From the NCBI GenBank assembly GCA_036971475.1, contig JBAIZL010000376.1, positions 3,950,001 to 4,014,000 on the forward strand: a stretch of DNA of 64,000 bases, written 5' to 3'. Below the pieces are notes generated by a model. That model was not told where the DNA came from and ran no database searches. It saw only the letters and a list, made by a program, of their open reading frames with translations. The translations under genes were made by a program, and so were the position numbers. Each line of letters opens with the position of its first letter. Position 1 is the stretch's first letter. Positions 8,216 through 18,483 of this stretch are shown here, one piece after another. Origin of the DNA: Prosapia bicincta. Taxonomy: Eukaryota; Arthropoda; Insecta; Hemiptera; Cercopidae.

Positions 8216-10226
8216 GTGGCTACAAGGCTAAAATGGTCAGCAATGCCTGATCTTTACAGTAGCGACCACATTCCTATTGAGATCTCTTTGTGTGACTCCT
8301 CACCCTGTTGTGTTCGACATCCCCGTTGGATCCTGAAAAAAGCCAACTGGGAACAATTTTCCCAAGATCTAGAATCACTGGACGTGGATTACTTGGTTCC
8401 CATTGATGACATTGTCAATTCATTTACATAAACCGTTTTGAATGCCGCCGGAAAGGCAATTCCGAAAACCTCATCTAAACCACGACGACCACCTGTTCCG
8501 TGATGGAATGATGAGTGCACTGTGATCCTTCGTCAACGGAGAAAAGCTCTGAACCAGTTCAAGAGACATCCAACGAGTGAAAACCTGGAAAAATATAAAA
8601 TCTTTCGTGCGAAAGCACAGAGAATATTTAGGCAAAGTAAACGAGAATCATGGTCGCAGTACATTGGCTCAATTACAAGAACTACAGCTCCATCCACAGT
8701 ATGGAAGAAATTACGATCAGTCTGTGGCATTTCCGTTCCGATGCCATTAATTTCATTAAGGCATTCGGATGGTGCCTTAGGATAAAAGACTCATGGAATC
8801 CGCATGTGCGTGATTTGAGGACCCGGTGCAGCAAGATATTGGATATGTTGAGAGTTCTAAGTGGTACAAATTGGGGAGCAGACAGAACCTGTATGCTCCG
8901 TTTCTATCGCGCCGTTGTAAGATCGCGCATAGATTACGGCTGTATAGCCTATTCATCTGCTCGACCTACGGTTCTGAAACTCCTGGATTCAATACATCAC
9001 GCTGGCCTTAGACTTTCTACTGGTGCTTTTAGATCAAGCCCAATCTCCAGCCTTCTAGTTGAAGCTGGAGAACCATCTCTCTCTCTATGCGATGTCAAAT
9101 GCTACAAATTTCTTATTACACTGGTCTTCGAAGTAAACCTAAACATCCGGCATTCAAAGCAGTTTTTGATAACCACCTCGAGGATCGTTACAATGTGCGT
9201 CAACGTTCAACTGCTCCCTTCGGAATAAGAACGTTGCGCATTTTTAATAATCTAAATTTAGAACATCCACCTATATTCGAACGAACATCATGCTACATCC
9301 CTCCATGGACAATACAAAAGCCAAAATGTGACTTCTCAATGTCCATGTACCTAAAACATAATACTCCTGACGTTATTTATCGTCAGGAGTTTTTTCAGAT
9401 TCAACAAACTCACCAACATACTGTGACTATATTCACAGACGGTTCAAAACTGGACAATGGGATAGGTTGTGCATTTTATATGGAAGGACAAACTTTCATT
9501 TACGGATTGCCCTCAGCCTGTAGCGTTTTTACTGCAGAACTTTATGCAATTTTCCAAGCTTTAAGATCAATTCCGTCTGCAAAATCTAAATATCTTGTGT
9601 GTTGTGATTCCAAAAGTGCTCTCCAGGCTATTCAGGAAATGTACACTAAGAACCCTTTGGTTGGAGACATCTTGTGCTCTATACACAGGCTCCAATTACG
9701 AGGTGTCGAGGTGTCATTTCTCTGGGTGCCTGGTCACTGTGGAATATTCGGAAACACTAAAGCAGATGAAGGTGCAAAATTAGCTACAGGTATGTTACCA
9801 TCGACACAACGTGTGATGGCATCAGATTTTGTATGCAAAGTTAAAACTACACTATTCTCTGTTTGGAACGAAGAATGGCAAAATGTAAATAGAAACAAGC
9901 TGAGGGACATCAAAAATACCGTCCGACCATGGAGGACATCTGTTCGTTCGAATCGTAGGGAGGAAGTGGTGGTTACTCGACTTCGCATCGGCCACTCTTT
10001 GTTAACGCATGGATGGTTGATGCGACATTAGGATCCACCACTATGTCCGTTTTGTAGAAATAATATTACAATCAAGCATATCCTGCTTGATTGTGATAAG
10101 TTGGAAAATTTGTATATACGTTACGATCTTCGAGGTAGTTTAAAGGTGGTTTTAAGGGACGATGTCACGGCTATCGACCGTGTCCTCGCTTTCTTACGCC
10201 ACCTTAATATATTTAATAATATTTAA
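8216..10226 (+). pseudogene. LINE B2 ORF2 remnant (no RT core)
   Basis: The remnant encodes the endonuclease C-terminus (YSSDHIPIEISL), the linker with CTVILRQRRKAL, and RT-proximal sequence to the SDG codons. After the deletion it continues as VRDLRTRCSKILDML, then RNase H (TDGSKLDNG; TAELYAI; CCDSKSALQA; VPGHCGIFGNTKADE) and LRDDVTAIDRVLAFL. Damage includes stops near 8430 and 8502, frameshifts near 9090, and a stop at 10029 in place of glutamate. The FVDD motif is absent. Confidence 0.85.
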
Positions 10227-10389
10227 ATTTTGTATAATTTTAGGTTCTTTAGTTTTAGATTATTACAATTAGTTTTAAACATTTATTTTATTTTATTTTG
10301 ATTAGTTTTATTTATGTAGTATTGTTTTAAAAACTCAACTTTAGTTAGGTGATGATAACCTCAATTGGTTTTTCGCCTGAAAAAAAAAA

Positions 10390-11051
10390 TTCTCTGGGTG
10401 CCTGGTCACTGTGGAATATTCGGAAACACTAAAGCAGATGAAGGTGCAAAATTAGCTACAGGTATGTTGCCATCGACACAACGTGTGATGGCATCAGATT
10501 TTGTATGTAAAGTTAAATCTACACTATTCTCTGTTTGGAACGAAGAATGGCAAAATGTAAATAGAAACAAGCTGAGGGACATCAAAAATACCGTCCGACT
10601 ATGGAGGACATCTGTTCGTTCGAATCGTAGGGAGGAAGTGGTGGTTACTCGACTTCGCATCGGCCACTCTTTGTTAACGCATGGATGGTTGATGCGACAT
10701 GAGGATCCACAACTATGTCGGTTTTGTAGAAATAATATTACAATCAAGCATATCCTGCTTGATTGTAATGAGTTGACAAATTTGTATATACGTTACGATC
10801 TTCGAAGTAGTTTAAAAGTGGTTTTAAGAGACGATGTCACGGCTATCGACCGTGTCCTCGCTTTCTTACGCCACCTTAATCTATTTAATAATATTTAAAT
10901 TTTGTATAATTTTAGGTTCTTTAGTTTTAGATAATTACAATTAGTTTTAAACATTTATTTTGTTTTATTTTGATTAGTTTTGATTATGTCTTAAAAACTT
11001 AACTTTAGTTAGGCGATGATAACCTCAATAGGTTTTTCGCCTGGGAAAAAA
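10390..11051 (+). mobile_element. LINE family B, copy B3: 5'-truncated 3' end
   Basis: It starts abruptly in the RNase H codons (LWVPGHCGIFGNTKADE) right after the B2 poly(A). It runs through the C-terminal CCHC (CRFCRNNITIKHILLDC) to LRHLNLFNNI, the 3' UTR, the terminal hairpin and a short A-run at about 11045-11051. This is a typical 5'-truncated retrotransposition product. The residual coding frame (10390-10898) is open but encodes only a fragment. Confidence 0.85.
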
Positions 11052-11602
11052 ATCGTTAGTTAGGAGGTCGGTGTTATATTCATTGGCTGTTAATATTATA
11101 CATTAATTTATATCATCTGTTTTTGTTGCTATATTGTTTCGATCTTGTTTTTTTTAGCGATATTCAACAACTGCGGGACAAATACGCTGGAGGTACGATA
11201 GAGATATTCCTGGATTTTCAGATCCTTATTCCTGCTGATGGGGCTTCGCATAGTAGTAGACGGAGACAGTTTTTTATTGTACCCGTACAAGTGGAAACTA
11301 CACCCATAGCCTCCTCACAGCCACCTACGGACTCCTCGCTGTCTTCGCATCCTACCTCGTCCGCCGATACATCTTCCCAGCCGCCTACAGCGGATATGGA
11401 GACTCTCCCTGATGACATCGGCCCGGTTGATTTATCCGACATACAAACAGATACTTTAATGGACATTGACGTTTTATACGATTTATTGATGTATTTAGGC
11501 TATTGGAGTGATTAAAGTGTGGTTTGTATATGAATCAAGTGTTTTGTTTTCACTACATTGGGCCTTCTTTGGTGAGTTAATATATATATTTTCATGACAT
11601 TA
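11052..11602 (+). mobile_element. Second, diverged fragment of the Polinton-like element
   Basis: This aligns with 6110-6765: the same intron end (TATCATCTGTTTTTGTTGCTATATTG-like, then TTTTTTAG), the exon, and a 3' trailer with TTTGGTGAGTT and TTTTCATGAC. It lies between the B3 poly(A) and the start of the chimeric B4 copy. The element family is therefore repeated in this genome, with moderate divergence between copies. Confidence 0.8.
11158..11515 (+). pseudogene. Diverged exon of the acidic-repeat protein (upstream exon missing)
   Basis: The exon starts after a splice acceptor (TTTTTTTTAG) with DIQQLRDKYAGGTIEI. It keeps the basic patch (SSRRRQFFIVPVQ), a serine/threonine/proline-rich linker, one acidic unit (TADMETLPDDIGP) and the tail LMDIDVLYDLLMYLGYWSD. 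Relative to 6202-6712, the DIQQ core, the VPVQ segment and the tail are best conserved, while the repeat region has mostly collapsed. The reading frame has survived many substitutions, which hints at past selection. The first exon lies outside the fragment, so the gene is incomplete. Confidence 0.6.
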
Positions 11603-14600
11603 ATTGCCAATGTGCTAGCGTTATCGTTCTCAAAACAATCTTCATCTTCTGCATACAAGGACGCTTTCCAGGTGTTCAAACATAAACAGGAAGCCTTACC
11701 TTTCACCGTTGGATTGTCTGGAGATTCTTGTTTAAATATCCATTTCTCTATCGACGACCTAGAGTCAGCTCTCTCGTCAACGAAGGATTCTGCTCCAGGC
11801 CCGGATGATATAGTATTGTATACCCCATGATTAATCTGATCGAAGGCATCAGATCGGAACTGGATTTATACCTGCTAAATGACGGTTCTCCGACACATTT
11901 AGCAGCGTCAACAGGTGGATGGACAGCTGTAGACTTGTTACTTTGCAGTCCTGCCTTGGCTAAACGGCTAAAATGGTCAGCACTGCCTGATCTTTACAGT
12001 AGCGACCACATTCCTATTGAGATCTCTTTGTGTGACTCCTCACCCTGTTGTGTTCGATATCCCCGTTGGATCCTGAAAAAAGCCAACTGGGAACAATTTT
12101 CCCAAGATCTAGAATCACTGGATGTGGATTACTTGGCTCCCATTGATGACATTGTAAATTCATTTACAAAAACCGTTTTGAATGCCGCCGGAAAGGCAAT
12201 TCCGAAAACCTCATCCAAACCACGACTACCACCTGTTCCGTGGTGGAATGATGAGTGCACTGTGATCCTTCGTCAACGAAGAAAAGCTTTGAACCAGTTC
12301 AAGAGACATCCAACTAGTGAAAACCTGGAAAAATATAAAATCTTCCGTGCGAAAGCACAGAGAATATTTAGGCAAAGTAAACGAGAATCATGGTCGCATT
12401 ACATTGGCACAATTACAAGAACTACAGCTCCATCCACAGTACGGAAGAAATTACGATCAGTCTGTGGCATTTCCGTTCCGATGCCATTAATTTCATTAAG
12501 GCATCCGGATGGAGTTATGACCACGGACTGTGAGGAAATTGCCAATGTGCTAGCGTTATCGTTCTCAAAACATTCTTCATCTTCCGCATACAAGGACGTT
12601 TTCCAGGTGTTCAAACATAAACAGGAAGCCTTACCTTTCACCGTTGGATTGTCTGGAGATTCTTGTTTAAATATCCATTTCTCTATCGACGAACTAGAGT
12701 CAGCTCTCTCGTCAACGAAGGATTCAGCTCCAGGCCCGGATGATATTGTATACTCCATGATTAGAAATCTACCACCGTCGGCAAAACTAGTTCTCCTTCG
12801 GATATACAACCGCATATTCGAGGAGCACGGTTTTCCCGATGCATGGTTAGAAGCGACAATAATCCTCTTCTAAAACAAGGAAAGGACAAAACTAACCCCA
12901 GTAGTTACAGACCCATCTCTCTTACCAGCTGCCTATGTAAACTACTGGAGAAGATGGTCAACCGTCGTCTTGTCTGGTATCTAGAAACAAACAAACTTCT
13001 TTCTAACGTTCAGTGTGGTTCCAGACAAGGACGTTCATCAGTTGACCAATTGGTTTTGTTGGAGTCAGCTTTACAGAATGCCTTCATCTTACGACAAACA
13101 CTGGTAGCTATTTTCATTGACCTTGAGAAGGCATATGACATGGCATGGAGAAGAGGAATTTTGAACGTATTGAAATCATGGGGTATACAAGGTAACATTC
13201 TTGCTTTTATAAAAATTTATTTGAATAACAGGACTTTCCGTGTACGTCTAGGAGGCATATATTCTGATCGTTGCGAACTAGAGAATGGTGTATCACAGGG
13301 TGGCGTTTTGAGTGTGACGCTGTTTGCTGTTGCCATTAACAGCGTCACTTCAAACGTACAGTCACCGGTCCACTGTTCCCTGTTTGTAGACGATTTTTGT
13401 ATATATATGGCTGCTAGAAGTATGGCAACAGCGGAAAGATCCTTACAATTAGTAATTAATAAATTGCAAGAGTGGACCAAATCTACGGGCTTCAAGTTTT
13501 CGGCTTCGAAGACCCAGTGTATAGCATTTAGTCGTCGCAGGCAACACCAGGAACCTATTCTTTATCTTGATGGTACGCGGCTTTAAACCGCGGATAATGT
13601 GAGATTTTTGGGTCTTTTATTGGATAAAAGACTTTCATGGAGTCCACATGTTCGTGATTTGAAGGTGAGATGCAGCAAGATATTGGATATGTTGAGAGTT
13701 CTAAGTGGTACAAATTGGGGAGCAGACAGAACCTGTATGCTCCGTTTCTATCGCGCCGTTGTAAGATCGCGCATAGATTACGGCTGTATAGCCTATTCAT
13801 CTGCTCGACCTACGGTTCTGAAACTCCTGGATTCAATACATCACGCTGGTCTTAGACTTTCTACTGGTGCTTTTAGATCAAGCCCAATCTCCAGCCTTCT
13901 AGTTGAAGCTGGAGAACCATCTCTCTCTATGCGACGTCAAATGCTACAAATTTCTTATTACACTGGTCTTCGAAGTAAACCTAAACATCCGGCATTCAAA
14001 GCAATTTTTGATAACCACCTCGAGGATCGTTACAATGTGCGTCAACGTTCAACTGCTCCCTTCGGAATAAGAACGTTGCGCATTTTTAGCAATCTAAATT
14101 TAGAACATCCACCTATATTCGAACGAACATCATGCTACATCTCTCCATGGACAATACAAAAGCTAAAATGTGACTTCTCATTGTCCATGTACCTAAAACA
14201 CAATACTCCTGACGTTATATATCGTCAGGAGTTTTTGCAGATTCAACAAACTCACCAACATACTGTGATTATATTCACAGACGGTTCAAAACTGGACAAT
14301 GGGATAGGTTGTGCATTTTATATGGAAGGACAAAGTTTCACTTACGGATTGCCCTCAGCCTGTAGCGTTTTTACTGCAGAACTTTATGCAATTTTCCAAG
14401 CTTTGAAATCAATTCCGTCTGCAAAATCTAAATATCTTGTGTGTTGTGATTCCAAAAGTGCTCTCCAGGCTATTCAGGAAATGTACACTAAGAACCCTTT
14501 AGTTGGAGACATCTTTGTGCTCTATACACAGGTTCCAATTACGAGGTGTCGAGGTGTCATTTCTCTGGGTGCCTGGTCACTGCGGAATATTTGGAAACAC

Positions 14601-15226
14601 TAAAGCAGATGAAGGTGCAAAATTAGCTACAGGTATGTTGCCATCGACTCAACGTGTGATGGCATCAGATTTTGTATGCAAAGTTAAATCCACACTATTC
14701 TCTGTTTGGAACGAAGAATGGCAAAATGTAAATAGAAACAAGCTGAGGGACATCAAAAATACCGTCCGACCATGGAGGACATCTGTTCGTTCGAATCGTA
14801 GGGAGGAATTGGTGGTTACTCGACTTCGCATCGGCCACTCTTTGTTAACGCATGGATGGTTGATACGAAATGAGGATCCACCACTATGTCCGTTTTGTAG
14901 AAATAATATTACAATCAAGCATATCCTGCTGGATTGTAATGAGTTGACAAATTTGTATATACGTTACGATATTCGAGGTAGTTTAAAGGTGGTTTTAAGA
15001 GACGATGTCACGGCTATCGACCGTGTCCTCGCTTTCTTACGCCACCTTAATCGATTTAATAATATTTAAATTATGTATAATTTTAGTTTTTTTCGTTTTA
15101 GTTACATTTGTATTAAACATTTATTTTATTTTGTTTAGTTGGTTAGTTTTATTTTGAAATAATTAATTAAAATAACTTTAGTTAGGCGAGATAACCTTGA
15201 TAGGTTTTTCGCCTGGAAAAAAAAAA
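11603..15226 (+). mobile_element. LINE family B, copy B4: chimeric, 5'-truncated
   Basis: It opens with an RT-proximal fragment (ANVLALSFSK to APGPDDIV, about 11603-11830). It then jumps backward to endonuclease sequence (NLIEGIRSELDLYLLNDGS) at an AATCT microhomology and runs colinearly to the 3' UTR. The terminal hairpin and the poly(A) at about 15217-15226 abut the truncated C-terminus of the piggyBac-2 gene. The backward jump indicates template switching or recombination between copies. Confidence 0.8.
11827..15069 (+). pseudogene. LINE B4 ORF2 pseudogene
   Basis: Nearly all ORF2 modules are present from the second half of the endonuclease (LNDGSPTHLAASTGGW; YSSDHIPIE). RT motifs are SSYRPISLTS, QCGSRQGRSS, FIDLEKAYDMAW, ENGVSQGGVLS and LFVDDFCIY. 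RNase H (TDGSKLDNG) and the C-terminal CCHC (CPFCRNNITIKHILLDC) follow. It is inactivated by a 1-bp deletion near 12861, a CAA-to-TAA stop at about 13584 and a 1-bp insertion near 14514. The N-terminal half of the endonuclease and all of ORF1 are missing. Confidence 0.9.
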
Positions 15227-16838
15227 TATGAGCTATTGCTCTTCCTTCCCTTTTCACGGTCTCTGCATAACAAAAAACACAACGACGCCTGATCTTCCGG
15301 TTCCTTTTATTTCTCTCAGTTGTGGATTCCAAGCTGTGTCTCTTGGTCAAATCTTCATCTGGTGTGTCTGGTATCATTGGATTACCATGCTTGTCAGTGT
15401 CGAGCATCTGCATCACAAGTTGTTCTCGGAATTCTGTTATTGAAATTTTCTTTTCAACAAAATGGTTGAAGGTTAGCCAGGAATTAACAACTGATGTATT
15501 CAGAAGTAGCTCAAACGCAACCTTATGGTACCATCTAATGGTGCTTTGCAAAGGTGTGAAATAGCTAGCCATTTGGTCAGAGACATCAATACCTTGTTTC
15601 CCCTCATTGTAGTACAATATTGCAGCTGGTTTATGAATGATCTCTCCCTTCCTATTTCTCTTGCCAGTAGTGATATTTTCCAATGTATGTTTTGTACTGA
15701 GGAAGCAGACATCTCTTTTATCCCTCCATTTTCCTACAACGATGCCCTCATTGTTTTGCTTTCCAATAACTTCACCCTTACTTATTTTTCTTTCCATTAC
15801 ATCACGTGGTAGATTTCTTCTGTTTCGCCTAATTGTCCCAAGTAGGTGGGTGTTCCTCTCTAATAGAGATCTAGCAAGGGATACAGATGTGTAGAAATTG
15901 TCAGTCACTACAACTCTTCCACTATCTAAAAATTTGTCAGCAAGTTGAAGAACTACCTTTTCAGCCAGACCTTGTGAACCCCTATCCTCTTTTCCTGAAT
16001 AAACTGACATTTGAAGAGTGTAGCCGATTGTATTACAAAGCTTGAACATTTTCACTCCATATTTATGACTTTTATTTGGAATGTATTGCCTGAATGAAAG
16101 TCTACCTCGAAACGGAATCATTGATTCATCCACAGCAATGAACTCACCAGGCACATATTCTTCAACAAATCTATCTTGAATTCTATTCATTAGATTTTTT
16201 ATTTTATATAACTTGTCATCCTGGTTAGCGATTGCATTGTCAGCAAAATGAACAAATCTGAGAAGTATCTGAAATCTGTTCCTACTCATGATTTTTGGAA
16301 CTAAACAATTACTATAAAGTAATGATTGATTCCAGTAATCAGAAATTTTGGGATACTTTACTATCCCCATGTATAGAATGATTCCAAAGAACTTCCACAT
16401 TTCTTCAAATGATGTATCAACCGAGTTACTACATCGAGCAGACCGTCTTTGTCTGTTATGTTCAAGAAAATTCTTTGCATTCCGATTAGTTTCATTAACA
16501 ATCAGTTCTAAAATTTCTTTATTGAAAAAACGCCTATATACATCACTGCTCTTCAAATCTTCTTTATTTTGTGGATAAGTGTCATGATAAAAATATATTT
16601 CTTGTCCTGTGAACTGGATATGAAATGGGATTTTTGTGACATCTACTTCTTGCCACTCAATATTAGTCACTTCCGATGCTGGAGTTAGATTATCGGTCTG
16701 GTCCAATAGATTAACATCTTGATCGTCTGATAATTCTGCAATCTCGTCAGGCTCGAAATCTGAATCATAAGACGAAGGACTAGAAATAGAATCGTCCTCA
16801 TCATTGAGAAAAATACGTAAAATTTCTTCATCAGACAA
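15227..16838 (-). CDS. piggyBac-2 transposase, nearly complete, C-terminus truncated
   Basis: The ORF is open for about 537 piggyBac-derived residues from ATG at 16838. An acidic N-terminus (DEEILRIFLNDEDDS) is followed by the DDE_Tnp_1_7 domain. The catalytic aspartates are about D237 (GEFIAVDESMIPFRGRLSFR), D313 (VVVTDNFYTS) and D418/D421 (GIDVSDQM). The spacing is close to that of classical piggyBac (D268, D346, D447, D450). The C-terminal cysteine-rich finger is cut after RRRCVFCYAE...AIAH, where the LINE B4 poly(A) begins. A further 30 residues read through antisense LINE sequence. The catalytic core looks intact, but loss of the finger that binds the terminal repeats probably disables transposition. 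Confidence 0.9.
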
Positions 16839-17469
16839 TTTCTTCTGTTTTGAAATACTTGAGTATAAACCACCGGGGACTGGACCATTGTGACAAATTA
16901 TTTGATTATCTAATGATTGATTAATTAATTAATGATCAATTATTCAAATATAAATTAGAAAAAAAGAGTTCATTCAAAATACTACGTACCTTATTTTAGG
17001 TTAGCCGTTATGGCAATTATAAACGTACTTACTAATAAATTTTCAAGTCTTATTGTATTACCAATTTTCACAGATCTCAATCACAAACAAAAAAATAATC
17101 TATAAAATATTATATGAAGTAATTATGACTGATCAATTACAAACAAAAACAGTCTTTCACGATTCAAACAGAGCGTTTCAGCTGTGTAAACTGCAGTAAA
17201 ACACGAATGCTGCGTGGACGGCAATGTTTACATTTGAAGTACTGTAAAGCCACGATAGATGGCGCTGATAGCATTGGAAATATAAAAGGGATTCTCTACA
17301 GGCCACGATCTACGTCATCATATAAGTTTCAATACAAATTGAGTAAACAGCCTGGCTACACACGGCCTGGGAGAAATGTCTGCATGAGTAGCCACCGTGT
17401 TTACTCACGGCCTGTAGAGAACGGGAGGCTGAGTAGTGCCGGCGCATCTCATGGCAGTGAACGTGTTAA
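16839..17469 (-). repeat. piggyBac-2 5' flank, subterminal repeats and TTAA terminus
   Basis: An AT-rich leader lies next to the transposase, then subterminal motifs CTCTACAGGCC, CACGGCCTG and CACGGCCTGTAGAG in direct and inverted order. The end is GGCAGTGAACGTG followed by TTAA at 17466-17469. Beyond it the sequence TAACAAATTATGGAAAACC matches the LINE ORF1 start context seen uninterrupted at 1024-1048 (TTAAAACAAATTTATGG). piggyBac-2 therefore inserted at a TTAA just upstream of the ORF1 ATG of copy B5. Its other end is lost. Confidence 0.75.
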
Positions 17470-17478
17470 TAACAAATT

Positions 17479-18483
17479 ATGGAAAACCAACAAATGTCCA
17501 ACCAGTTTAATGTAAAGAGGCGTCGTGAGGTTTCTCCGAAAATGCCTAGGGAAGTAAATATGAGGAAAGAAATGGATATAGCGTCACCAAAGTTCTTAAT
17601 TGTATCTTGCACAGAAGCTGGAAAAGATCTGTCAAAGGTATCGCCTTTTATAATCCAAAAGGCTATAACTGGATGTGCAGCAGGACCCGTCTCTTCCATA
17701 AGGAAGTTACGGAACGGAACACTGCTGTTAGAAACAAGCAATTCGAAGCAGTCACAGTTATTATTAAAAATGACCTCCTTCTTTGATCAGGTCAAGGTTT
17801 CGGTGGCTCCCCACAAAACCTTGAACTCATCAAAGGGAGTAATATCATGCAGGGATCTGTAGTATGTCCGTGAGGACGAAATTAAATCAGAACTGGTATC
17901 AGAAGGTGTAACAGATGTCGTACGAATTATGAGGATGGAAAACGGTCAGAGAGTTCCAACAACATCAATTATCCTGACATTCGGGAAACCATCTATCCCG
18001 GAATATTTATACGCTGGCTATCAACGGCTTTCTGTTAGGCCTTACGTTCCCAATCCACGCCGGTGCTTTAAATGCCAACGTTTTGGACACGTAAGTTCTT
18101 CTTGCTCCAAGCCAGAGGTATGCGGACAGTGTTCATCTGAAGGCCATACTGAGAAGGTTTGCACAAGTGCTCCGAAATGCCCAAACTGTGCTGGTGATCA
18201 CCCTGCTCGCTCCTTTAACTGCCCAAAGTTCAAAGAGGAGAAAGCGATCCTCAGCATAATGGCAAAGGACAAAACATCTTTTTACGAAGCGAAAAAGAAG
18301 TTCAAGTCAACTCAACCTAGACTTGAAACGAAATCCTATGCCTCAGCTATCACCACTGAGAAGTTGTGTTCCAACTGCGTTGAGCTAAACAAGAAAATTG
18401 AAGTTCTCACTGAGCAAGTTAGCCAGTTATTAGCTTTGGTGACCAAAAATTTGGTTTCCAACTCAAAGACCAATGTAATCTGA
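17479..18483 (+). pseudogene. LINE B5 ORF1 (zinc-knuckle protein) with stop
   Basis: This is the best-preserved ORF1 of family B. The N-terminus is MENQQMSNQ, followed by the conserved KVSPFIIQKAITGCA and RKLRNGTLLLET segments. Three CCHC knuckles come next: CFKCQRFGHVSSSC, CGQCSSEGHTEKVC and CPNCAGDHPARSFNC. A leucine-rich coiled segment (NKKIEVLTEQVSQLLALV) ends it. An in-frame TAG at about 17862 splits the frame, and the C-terminus is fused to endonuclease DNA and stops immediately. In LINEs of the I/Jockey type this protein binds and coats the element RNA. Confidence 0.85.

Larger units (their letters stand above)
8064..10389 (+). mobile_element. LINE family B, copy B2: remainder after the nested element
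   Basis: The 5' UTR continues to about 8214, including a CA tract. It then jumps by deletion into the endonuclease end (RLKWSAMPDLYSSDH). A second deletion at about 8780 removes the reverse transcriptase catalytic core and joins to the DKRLSW-equivalent region. RNase H, the CCHC region, an AT-rich 3' UTR, the terminal hairpin (TTTTTCGCC) and a short poly(A) at 10380-10389 follow. ORF1 is completely missing. It is a dead internal-deletion derivative. Confidence 0.85.
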
